DNA from: Phycisphaerales bacterium
Lineage (GTDB): Bacteria; Planctomycetota; Phycisphaerae; Phycisphaerales; SM1A02
Reading direction: 5' to 3'
Length of the DNA: 6,189 bases
NCBI GenBank assembly: GCA_007127615.1
Contig: SKZB01000333.1
Location: forward strand, 1 to 6,189
In this document: in pieces, positions 1-4,955 of the stretch
Position numbering within the stretch: position 1 is the first letter of the stretch
Layout: the number at the start of each line of letters is the position of its first letter
Program-made: the position numbers and the translations under genes
Notes under the pieces: model-generated
The model's input: only the letters and a program-made list of their open reading frames with translations
Databases searched by the model: none
Told to the model about the DNA's origin: nothing

Positions 1-89
1 CTTGACAGGGATAAATCCTCGGATGGCCCGGCCTTTTGCATGTTGGTCTTCGGCATGACCCTACTCCGGGAATCTCGGGCGGATGCGGG

Positions 90-159
90 CGATTCGAGTG
101 CCGGCCCACGGTTTGCCCCCCCCAATTGAAATACGACGATAATCGATTCGAATGGCCGG
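90..159. repeat. Imperfect direct repeat upstream of the sigma-factor gene
   Basis: CGATTCGAGTGCCGG at 90-104 and CGATTCGAATGGCCGG at 144-159 match at all but one substituted and one inserted base, and their starts lie 54 bp apart. Both are upstream of the sigma-factor promoter candidate at 174-201. A related string, CGATTCGATGGCGG, occurs at 2139-2152 upstream of the phosphofructokinase gene. The copies could be operator sites, but CGATTC is a common string in this GC-rich sequence, so chance is possible. The rest of 1-173 shows no gene I can support. Confidence 0.25.
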
Positions 160-173
160 GCGAAAGAAAAATT

Positions 174-201
174 TTGATAAATCGGCCGCATGCGATATAT
201 T
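174..201 (+). promoter_or_regulatory. Sigma-70-like promoter for the ECF sigma gene
   Basis: TTGATA (174-179) and TATATT (196-201) are separated by 16 bp, each matching the -35 and -10 consensus at five of six positions. It lies in an AT-rich patch of otherwise GC-rich DNA. The predicted transcription start, about 7 nt after the -10, falls at roughly 208, just before the ATG at 211. This would make the mRNA leaderless or nearly so, and would exclude the earlier in-frame ATG at 190, which lies inside the promoter spacer. This is an inference from sequence only. Confidence 0.4.
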
Positions 202-210
202 GTCGGCTGG

Positions 211-960
211 ATGTGTCCTGGCCAAGCGTACCCCCAATCCGAAAGCACGAATGCATTTCGTACGACACGATGGACATTGTTGAATGGCCTTCGTGAGCAG
301 GATGAATCGCTTCGTCAGCGGTCGTTGGAAATCCTGAGCCGCCAGTACTGGCAGCCGATCTACACGATCCTCCGCCGTCGCGGGTTCGATTCTGAAGCCG
401 CGGCCGAATTGACCCAGGGGTTTTTCGCCGATGTCGTCTTTCAGCGCGTTCTCTTTGAACGGGCCGACGAGGCGCGGGGTCGTCTCCGTTCGCTCCTCCT
501 GACCGCATTGAGCAACTACGTGGCGGATGGTTCTCGCCAGGAGCGTCGTCACCATTCCCACAGCATGCAGATGCCGCTCGATGCGATGCAACGTGAAGAA
601 TGCCTGCTGCACCAGGGCGCGGCCGGTTCACCCGAACTCGAGTTTGAACGGCGGTGGGCGATCGTTCAATTGGAAGAAGCGATGCATCGATGTCGCCGGC
701 ACCTTCACGAGACCAATCTCCAGCGCCACTGGGACGCCTTTGAAATGGCGATTCTTCGGCCGGCCATCTCGGGCAACGTGGCCCCGCCGCAACATGTGAT
801 TGCGAAAGAGTGCGGTTTCCTCTCCGCCGTTCATGTGGCCTCCGCCCTCAAGGTCGTCCGCAAGCGATTTCGGATTCTCTTGCGCGAAGTGATCGCAGAA
901 ACGGTCGACAACCCGGCTGACCGCGATGCCGAATACGTCCGACTGCGCTCGATTCTGTAG
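211..960 (+). CDS. ECF-type RNA polymerase sigma factor (planctomycete TTRW/FERRW class)
   Basis: The product would recruit RNA polymerase to a dedicated promoter set. From the ATG at 211 it has 249 residues. A TTRW motif at residues 18-21 opens a sigma-2 region (about 36-108) containing the SRQYWQPIYTILRRRGF and AAELTQGFF segments. The ERRWA segment near 146-150 follows a long sigma-2/sigma-4 linker. A sigma-4 helix-turn-helix lies at about 188-229, followed by a REVIAETV tail typical of the class. Members of this class are often encoded near Ser/Thr protein kinases in planctomycetes and acidobacteria; none is visible here, and the upstream neighbour lies outside the window. An in-frame ATG at 190 would add seven residues but overlaps the promoter candidate. 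There is no Shine-Dalgarno at either start. The stop codon lies inside a 20-bp tandem duplication. The class is secure; the start and regulon are not. Confidence 0.88.
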   Translation: MCPGQAYPQSESTNAFRTTRWTLLNGLREQDESLRQRSLEILSRQYWQPIYTILRRRGFDSEAAAELTQGFFADVVFQRVLFERADEARGRLRSLLLTALSNYVADGSRQERRHHSHSMQMPLDAMQREECLLHQGAAGSPELEFERRWAIVQLEEAMHRCRRHLHETNLQRHWDAFEMAILRPAISGNVAPPQHVIAKECGFLSAVHVASALKVVRKRFRILLREVIAETVDNPADRDAEYVRLRSIL

Positions 961-987
961 TTGTCGACTCGATTCTGTATTTGTCGA
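948..987. repeat. 20-bp tandem duplication across the sigma-factor stop codon
   Basis: Two abutting copies, CTCGATTCTGTAGTTGTCGA (948-967) and CTCGATTCTGTATTTGTCGA (968-987), differ at only one base, G versus T at copy position 13. In the first copy that base completes the TAG stop of the sigma gene (958-960); the second copy has TAT. With T in the first copy the frame would stay open to 1143, adding about 60 residues antisense to the 3' end of the phosphofructokinase gene. The second copy fills most of the short convergent intergenic gap. Confidence 0.9.
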
Positions 988-1018
988 AGACCAGCGGCAT
1001 ATTCGGGGGCGATGGTCG

Positions 1019-2119
1019 TCAGTCACCGAAACACGTCTTCACCGCACGGCCGACTTCGACCAGGACGTGATCGGTCGGCACGAGTCGCTGCTTGTTCGCA
1101 GCGTAGGTCAGCTCCACATCGCTCAACTCGTTCTTCTGCATGACCACCATGCGGCTCTTCCTGCCCTTGATCAGCAGCCGCATCGCGTGGTATCCGAACT
1201 GGGAAGCCAGCACGCGGTCGGCGGTGATCGGCGGCCCGCCGCGCAGGACGTGGCCGAGCACGGTCGTGCGCGACTCGATTTTCGTGCGCTTCTGGATGTC
1301 ATCCGCCACGCGCTGTCCGATCCCACCGAGCCGAATCGGATCCGCGCTGGTCTCCACCCGCTTCTTCACCACCTGTTCGCCATCCTGCGGTTTCGCGCCT
1401 TCGGCGCAGGCGATGATCGAAAACCCGCGACGCTCGGTCATGCGGCTTTCGCAGAACGCGCAGACCTTGTCGATATCGAACGGAATCTCGGGAATCAGAA
1501 TCACATCCGCGCCGGACGCCGTGCCGGCGTGCAGGGCGAGCCAGCCGGCGTTGCGTCCCATGACCTCGCAGACCATCACGCGGTGGTGGCTCGCCGCCGT
1601 GGAATGCAGCCGGTCGAGCGAGAGCGTGGCGGTATTCGCCGCGGTCGTGAAGCCGAAGGTGATGTCCGTGCCGACAATGTCGTTGTCGATGGTTTTGGGT
1701 ACCCCGATACAGTTCACGCCCGCTTCGACAAGCGGTTTGGCGCAGCTCATCGTGCCGTCGCCGCCGATGACGATCAGCGCATCGAGTTTGTGTTCTTCGA
1801 CGGTGGCGAGGCATTGGTCCACCGCGTTGATGAACACCGGATTTCCGTCATCGTCCTCACCGGTGTAGTACTTCTGGGGGTTGGCCTTGTTGTTGGTGCC
1901 GAGAATCGTTCCGCCGCGGGCGAGGATGCCGGAGACGTCGGCGAAGTCAAGCGTCCGGGTTCGGTTTTCGATCAGCCCCTCGAAGCCGTCCTGAATGCCG
2001 ATGACCTCGATCCCATGCTGATGAATCGCGGTTTTGGTGACCGCACGGATGACGGCATTCAAACCGGGACAATCGCCCCCGCCCGTGAGCATGCCGATGC
2101 GTTGGATGGATTTGGACAT
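1019..2119 (-). CDS. pfkA: 6-phosphofructokinase (PfkA family, mixed ATP/PPi signature)
   Basis: It phosphorylates fructose 6-phosphate to fructose 1,6-bisphosphate in cytoplasmic glycolysis. From the ATG at 2119 it has 366 residues. Visible motifs are GGGDCPGLN (13-21, nucleotide loop), GGDGT (119-123), PKTIDND (141-147) with the catalytic base D145, Arg180, MGRNAGW (187-193), AEGA (239-242), Arg284 and GHVLRGG (289-295). The E. coli position-104 equivalent is Gly122, as in ATP enzymes, while the position-124 equivalent is Lys142, as in PPi enzymes. This mix is known from group III phosphofructokinases, whose phosphoryl donor differs between species, so the donor cannot be read from sequence. 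An in-frame ATG at 2158 has a purine-rich upstream stretch, but its 13 extra residues are not family-like and overlap a promoter candidate. The gene is convergent with the sigma gene and divergent from the HugZ-like gene. Confidence 0.95.
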   Translation of the reverse strand: MSKSIQRIGMLTGGGDCPGLNAVIRAVTKTAIHQHGIEVIGIQDGFEGLIENRTRTLDFADVSGILARGGTILGTNNKANPQKYYTGEDDDGNPVFINAVDQCLATVEEHKLDALIVIGGDGTMSCAKPLVEAGVNCIGVPKTIDNDIVGTDITFGFTTAANTATLSLDRLHSTAASHHRVMVCEVMGRNAGWLALHAGTASGADVILIPEIPFDIDKVCAFCESRMTERRGFSIIACAEGAKPQDGEQVVKKRVETSADPIRLGGIGQRVADDIQKRTKIESRTTVLGHVLRGGPPITADRVLASQFGYHAMRLLIKGRKSRMVVMQKNELSDVELTYAANKQRLVPTDHVLVEVGRAVKTCFGD

Positions 2120-2127
2120 GGAACGAG

Positions 2128-2158
2128 ATGATATCGCGCGATTCGATGGCGGTGTCAT
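2128..2158 (-). promoter_or_regulatory. Candidate promoter for the phosphofructokinase gene
   Basis: On the minus strand ATGACA (2158-2153) and TATCAT (2133-2128) each match the -35 and -10 consensus at five of six positions, with a rather long 19-bp spacer. Eight bases separate TATCAT from the ATG at 2119, so transcription would begin at or next to the start codon, and no Shine-Dalgarno is present. This supports the 2119 start over the ATG at 2158, which coincides with the -35 box. Confidence 0.35.
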
Positions 2159-2215
2159 GGTCGCCGTCCCCCGGCGGCGCGATCAATCCCCTACTCACCC
2201 GACCGGGTTCCCCCG

Positions 2216-2221
2216 TACCAT
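2216..2221 (+). promoter_or_regulatory. Candidate -10 element for the HugZ-like operon
   Basis: TACCAT, a TANNNT hexamer, ends six bases before the ATG at 2228. No convincing -35 is seen at the expected distance. The six bases between (AGGGAG) look like a Shine-Dalgarno core but abut the ATG with no spacer, too close for ordinary use. A leaderless start is one explanation; a start further downstream is another. Confidence 0.25.
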
Positions 2222-2227
2222 AGGGAG

Positions 2228-2869
2228 ATGCCTGACCCGCACGTTGAAAGAGCGATTGCCGAGCTGCGCGACAACACGACCGCCGAAATGCGGTTCGAGG
2301 AGCACTTGCGCCCGATCCGGTACGTGATCACCCGGGACGGCCGACTGGCCATGCCCGCCATGCTCGCCATGGTCAAGTGCTTTGACACCGTTCTGTTTGT
2401 GCCGCAGTGTTGCGAACAGTCCACCGAAGTGCAGGTGACGCTTGAGCAATTTGAGGAAAGGGGGGAGGCCGGCGCGATCGCCGATCGCTGGCGGATCTAC
2501 CACGGCGAGCCGGACGACCTTTACTGGGCGACGGCGTCGGTCGACTGCGTACGGTGTGACGGCGTCGTCGTGGACGGCGAGGCGATCGACCTCAGCAATC
2601 CGCTCGCGGAGCATGAGGCCCGCATCTGCAAGCACATGAACGACGACCACCCGAATGACTTGCGGCTTTTGTGTAAACACTTCGGCGGAACCGAGATCGA
2701 GCAGCCGCGCCTGGTCGGCGTGGATCCGCGCGGCATCGATGTTCGCGCCCGGTTCGATGTCTACCGTGTCCCGTCGGAAGAGATCATGGATTCTCCTGAA
2801 CGTGCCCGCGAGGTGCTGACGGCGATGTCGCTTGCGGCCCGGAAGCGTGAAAACGGGGAGGATGCATGA
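2228..2869 (+). CDS. HugZ-like split-barrel protein with C-terminal DUF2470 domain
   Basis: The 213-residue product has an N-terminal pyridoxamine-phosphate-oxidase-like split barrel (about 25-120, with RPIRYVITRDGRLAMPAM and DRWRIYHGEP segments) and a C-terminal DUF2470 domain (about 126-205) marked by HMNDDHPNDL at 136-145 and VGVDPRGIDVRARF. This architecture is shared with HugZ-type heme-degrading proteins and plastid HugZ-like proteins; the split barrel commonly binds flavin or heme. Whether this one degrades heme is not shown, since the known HugZ heme-ligand region is not obvious. It is cysteine-rich for its size: C51, C61-C62, a CVRC pair at 107-110, C134 and C149, which may bind metal or sense redox state. 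There is no signal peptide, so it is cytoplasmic. Its stop overlaps the next start by ATGA, indicating translational coupling to the dehydrogenase. Confidence 0.85.
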   Translation: MPDPHVERAIAELRDNTTAEMRFEEHLRPIRYVITRDGRLAMPAMLAMVKCFDTVLFVPQCCEQSTEVQVTLEQFEERGEAGAIADRWRIYHGEPDDLYWATASVDCVRCDGVVVDGEAIDLSNPLAEHEARICKHMNDDHPNDLRLLCKHFGGTEIEQPRLVGVDPRGIDVRARFDVYRVPSEEIMDSPERAREVLTAMSLAARKRENGEDA

Positions 2870-3858
2870 GCCGCGACCCGAGCGAACAGCGCATCGTCAT
2901 CACGCGCCCGCTGCCGGGCCATCCGGTGCCGAAACTGCGCGCCCGGGGCTTCGAGAACATCTGGATCAATCCGGTCGACGAGCGGCTTCCGCGGGACGAT
3001 TTGCTCACCGCCGTTCGCGGCGCGCACGCGGTGATCGCGACCCCGGCCGACACGGAGATCAACGCGGAGTTCTTCGACGCCGCGGGGGAAGAGCTCAAGG
3101 TCGTCAGCAACTACGCGGTCGGTGTGGACAACGTTGATCTGGAGGAAGCCGGCCGTCGAAATGTCATCATCGCGCACACGCCGCACGCGGTCACGGAGCC
3201 GACGGCGGACATTGCCTGGCTGTTGATTCTCGCCGCCGCACGGCGCGCCCAGGAGGGCCAGTCGCTCGTGCGCAGCGGCCGCTGGAAGGGCGTCGGACCG
3301 AACGAACTGCTCGGTCAGCGATTGACCGGCAAGACGCTGTTCATCGTCGGGGCCGGTCGCATCGGCTACGCCACCGCAAAGCGATCGCTGGGTTGGGAGA
3401 TGAACGTCCTCTATCACGCGCGCACACAGCACGAGGAGTTTGAGCGGCCGCCGCTCAACGCGAGGCGCGCCGGACTCGATGAGGGTTTGCGTGAAGCGGA
3501 TGTCGTGAGCATTCACACGCCGCTGACGAAGGAAACGCGGTACCTGATCGGCGCGAAGGAGCTGGCGATCATGAAGCCGAACGCCATTCTCGTGAACACG
3601 GCCCGCGGGCCGGTCGTCGAAGAGCGCTCGCTCGTGGAGGCGCTTCGGCGCAAGAGGATTTTTGCGGCCGGACTGGATGTCTTCGAAAATGAGCCGCGGC
3701 TCGCGGATGGTCTGGTGGAGTTGCAGAACACGTTTCTCCTGCCGCATCTCGGCAGCGCGACGGTGGAGGACCGGGAGTGGATGACGGAACTGGCGGTTGA
3801 GAACGCCGCCGCCGCGCTGCGGGGTGATGAACCGCCGCATGTTTTTCCGCCGGAATGA
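2866..3858 (+). CDS. D-isomer-specific 2-hydroxyacid dehydrogenase (glyoxylate reductase-like)
   Basis: It reversibly reduces a 2-keto acid to the D-2-hydroxy acid with a nicotinamide cofactor in the cytoplasm. The 330-residue length is normal for the family. The Rossmann motif GAGRIG lies at 162-167, and the catalytic triad is clear: Arg247 in NTARGP, Glu276 in DVFENEP and His294 in LPHLGSAT, with the family spacing of 29 and 18 residues. The substrate loop is SNYAVGVDNVD (81-91). The acidic residue that selects NAD at the end of the second strand is replaced by YHARTQ (183-188); Ala185-Arg186 there favours NADP(H), as in glyoxylate/hydroxypyruvate reductases. The substrate cannot be fixed; glyoxylate, hydroxypyruvate or a related keto acid is likely. 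A serine-pathway 3-phosphoglycerate dehydrogenase is less likely because there is no ACT domain. The ATG overlaps the upstream stop by four bases. Confidence 0.93.
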   Translation: MSRDPSEQRIVITRPLPGHPVPKLRARGFENIWINPVDERLPRDDLLTAVRGAHAVIATPADTEINAEFFDAAGEELKVVSNYAVGVDNVDLEEAGRRNVIIAHTPHAVTEPTADIAWLLILAAARRAQEGQSLVRSGRWKGVGPNELLGQRLTGKTLFIVGAGRIGYATAKRSLGWEMNVLYHARTQHEEFERPPLNARRAGLDEGLREADVVSIHTPLTKETRYLIGAKELAIMKPNAILVNTARGPVVEERSLVEALRRKRIFAAGLDVFENEPRLADGLVELQNTFLLPHLGSATVEDREWMTELAVENAAAALRGDEPPHVFPPE

Positions 3859-3945
3859 GCACGGCGAGCATTGAATTTTCCCACCAATGCGGGAGCCGCC
3901 ATCAAGGACTCATCCGACATCGCGTTTTCGAGCCGGCCCTGCCCG

Positions 3946-4350
3946 ATGGTGGAGTTGCGGCACGAGTTGCCCGACGGCTCGCACCACATCGACTGGTTGC
4001 TGGCCCGCGACCCCGACGGCCGGGAACCGCTGGTCTCGTTTCGTCTGGAGCGGCCCCTCCTCGAGCTTTGGGAGGCGTGTGGGGTCGGGAAAATGGTGAA
4101 TGCTCAACGGATTCAGGACCACCGGCCGAAGTATCTAAAGTACGAAGGCCCGATTTCTCGCAATCGGGGACATGTCCGACGCGTCTCATCGGGTACAGTT
4201 GAACGGGTGAAGGCGGACGATCATCCTTGTGGGGTGGTCCTGCGACTGACGTGGCGATGGTCCGGCGGCGAACCGTGCCACCCCGTTCGGGTGCACCTTC
4301 GGCCGGAGACGCACGATCAGTGGCTGATCGAGCGACTGGAGTCCGCCTGA
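3946..4350 (+). CDS. Small protein resembling the LigD 3'-phosphoesterase domain
   Basis: From the ATG at 3946 it has 134 residues, about one domain. Two blocks recall the 3'-phosphoesterase (PE) domain of bacterial DNA ligase D. These are H6-x7-HID(14-16), matching the H42 / H48 / D50 pattern of Pseudomonas LigD, and DHRPKYLKYEGP (58-69), matching DHPLxYxxFEG with His59 and Tyr63 at the H84 and Y88 positions. A downstream G..RR..SGT segment (75-84) matches the end of that domain. The LigD Arg52 position is Leu18, so the activity may differ. In LigD this domain trims 3'-phosphate and ribonucleotide ends during end joining; here there is no polymerase or ligase domain. An in-frame TTG at 3871, 12 nt after the dehydrogenase stop, would add 25 non-family-like residues. 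Neither start has a good Shine-Dalgarno. The similarity is distant and was judged by eye. Confidence 0.7.
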   Translation: MVELRHELPDGSHHIDWLLARDPDGREPLVSFRLERPLLELWEACGVGKMVNAQRIQDHRPKYLKYEGPISRNRGHVRRVSSGTVERVKADDHPCGVVLRLTWRWSGGEPCHPVRVHLRPETHDQWLIERLESA

Positions 4351-4358
4351 AGCAGCAG

Positions 4359-4377
4359 CCGCATCGCTTCGGTGCGG
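4359..4377 (+). other. Intergenic hairpin after the LigD-PE-like gene
   Basis: CCGCATCG (4359-4366) and CGGTGCGG (4370-4377) pair over eight positions, one of them a G-U wobble, around a three-base loop. The hairpin begins nine bases after the stop codon at 4350. No T-tract follows, so it is not a standard rho-independent terminator. It may mark mRNA processing or stability between 3946-4350 and 4446-4841, or it may be a chance structure in GC-rich DNA. Confidence 0.35.
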
Positions 4378-4434
4378 TAGAAGCAATGGGAGCGACGTCC
4401 GCGTCGATTCCACCCGCGTGGCACCGACTCTGCT

Positions 4435-4441
4435 GGGAGGA
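4435..4441 (+). promoter_or_regulatory. Strong Shine-Dalgarno fixing the start at 4446
   Basis: GGGAGGA contains the GGAGG core (4436-4440) five bases before the ATG at 4446. It is the clearest ribosome binding site in the window. It picks this ATG over the earlier in-frame start at 4227, which overlaps the preceding gene, and over the later ATG at 4560. Confidence 0.75.
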
Positions 4442-4445
4442 CAGT

Positions 4446-4841
4446 ATGAACATTGAATACGGTTCACGACCTGAGGACGGAAACTCATCCGATCGGCTCG
4501 CCAGGTCAAGGTCGACGGTCCGGTCCGGTGAGACCGAGCCGCTCCCCATCGCCGAACCGATGGGGCCGCTCAATAAATCGAAGAAAATCACCGCCTTCGG
4601 CAAGAGCAAGACGCACGAAGAACGGTGGAGCCGCACGCCCAACACGACCGGGCAGGGCGCGATCCACGTCAAGACCTTCCACGGCAAACTGACCGACGAC
4701 TCGATCAGCTACATGGATCAATGCATCAACGAATGGCTCGATGCCCATCCGGAGTACGAGGTCAAGTTCGTCACCTCCACCGTGGGCACGTTGACCGGCA
4801 AGACCAAGGAGCCGCATCTCATCTGTCAGGTGTGGGTCTGA
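4446..4841 (+). CDS. Conserved-looking protein of unknown function, 131 residues
   Basis: I do not recognise a named domain. Residues 1-60 are polar, rich in Ser, Arg, Lys and Glu, and probably disordered. Residues 70-131 look like a compact domain of strand (AIHVKTFHGKL), amphipathic helix (TDDSISYMDQCINEWLDAH), strand (EVKFVTSTVGTLTG) and strand (EPHLICQVWV), a beta-alpha-beta-beta order. The phrases VKTFHxKL, INEWLDxHPE, EVKFVTSTVG and KEPxLIxxVWV fit a small hypothetical family I associate with planctomycetes; this is recollection, not a search result. There is no signal peptide or membrane segment. The protein ends right at the last strand with VWV, suggesting that the C-terminus is part of the fold. 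A strong Shine-Dalgarno precedes it. It is the last gene before the terminator at 4887-4915 and may be transcribed with the upstream cluster or alone. Confidence 0.75.
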   Translation: MNIEYGSRPEDGNSSDRLARSRSTVRSGETEPLPIAEPMGPLNKSKKITAFGKSKTHEERWSRTPNTTGQGAIHVKTFHGKLTDDSISYMDQCINEWLDAHPEYEVKFVTSTVGTLTGKTKEPHLICQVWV

Positions 4842-4886
4842 GTCGAATCTGCGAAAAGAGGCAAGGCACGGGATCGATGCGCGCGG

Positions 4887-4915
4887 CCGGTCCACGCCGC
4901 GAAAGGACCGGTTTT
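4887..4915 (+). terminator. Rho-independent terminator after the 131-residue gene
   Basis: CCGGTCC (4887-4893) and GGACCGG (4905-4911) form a perfect 7-bp GC-rich stem with an 11-base loop, followed directly by TTTT (4912-4915). It lies 46 bases after the stop at 4841 and is oriented to stop rightward transcription before the convergent channel gene. The T-tract is short. A weaker outer pairing of GGCACG (4865-4870) with CGTGCC (4930-4935) could enclose it. On the minus strand no T-tract follows. Confidence 0.65.
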
Positions 4916-4955
4916 CCACTTCACTTCTTCGTGCCGTCGATCGTCGTTCATTCGC

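Noticed and set aside
1..129. Frame open from the left edge to a TGA at 127-129, possibly the tail of an upstream gene
   Set aside because: The 42 codons show no motif and only moderate third-position GC. It cannot be told from chance without sequence to the left.
61..612. Minus-strand open frame opposite the sigma-factor gene
   Set aside because: The plus strand carries clear sigma-2 and sigma-4 motifs over the same bases; the reverse frame has none.
989..1017. Inverted repeat GACCA / TGGTC after the phosphofructokinase stop as a minus-strand terminator
   Set aside because: The stem is only five pairs plus two beyond a mismatch, the loop is long and no T-run follows.
926..2131. Long plus-strand open frame of about 400 codons opposite the phosphofructokinase gene
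   Set aside because: It is antisense to an unmistakable enzyme gene. Its translation is low-complexity (rich in His, Arg, Asp, Ala) with no family motifs, as expected of a mirror frame in GC-rich DNA.
2761..3840. Minus-strand open frame of about 360 codons opposite the hydroxyacid dehydrogenase
   Set aside because: It is the Arg-rich shadow of a gene with a full catalytic triad on the other strand and has no recognisable domain.
4149..4168. Perfect 7-bp inverted repeat CCCGATT / AATCGGG
   Set aside because: It lies inside the LigD-PE-like coding region, has no T-tract, and sits over conserved-looking codons, so a terminator role is unlikely.
3855..4202. Plus-strand frame whose ATG overlaps the dehydrogenase stop as ATGA
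   Set aside because: The overlap looks like coupling, but the translation has no motifs and is Arg/Pro-rich, while the frame read from 3871/3946 carries the LigD-PE-like blocks. No sign of a frameshift joining the two.
3902..4687. Minus-strand open frame of about 260 codons across the two small genes
   Set aside because: It is rich in Arg, Pro and Ser, has no motif, and spans a gene boundary with a strong plus-strand ribosome binding site.
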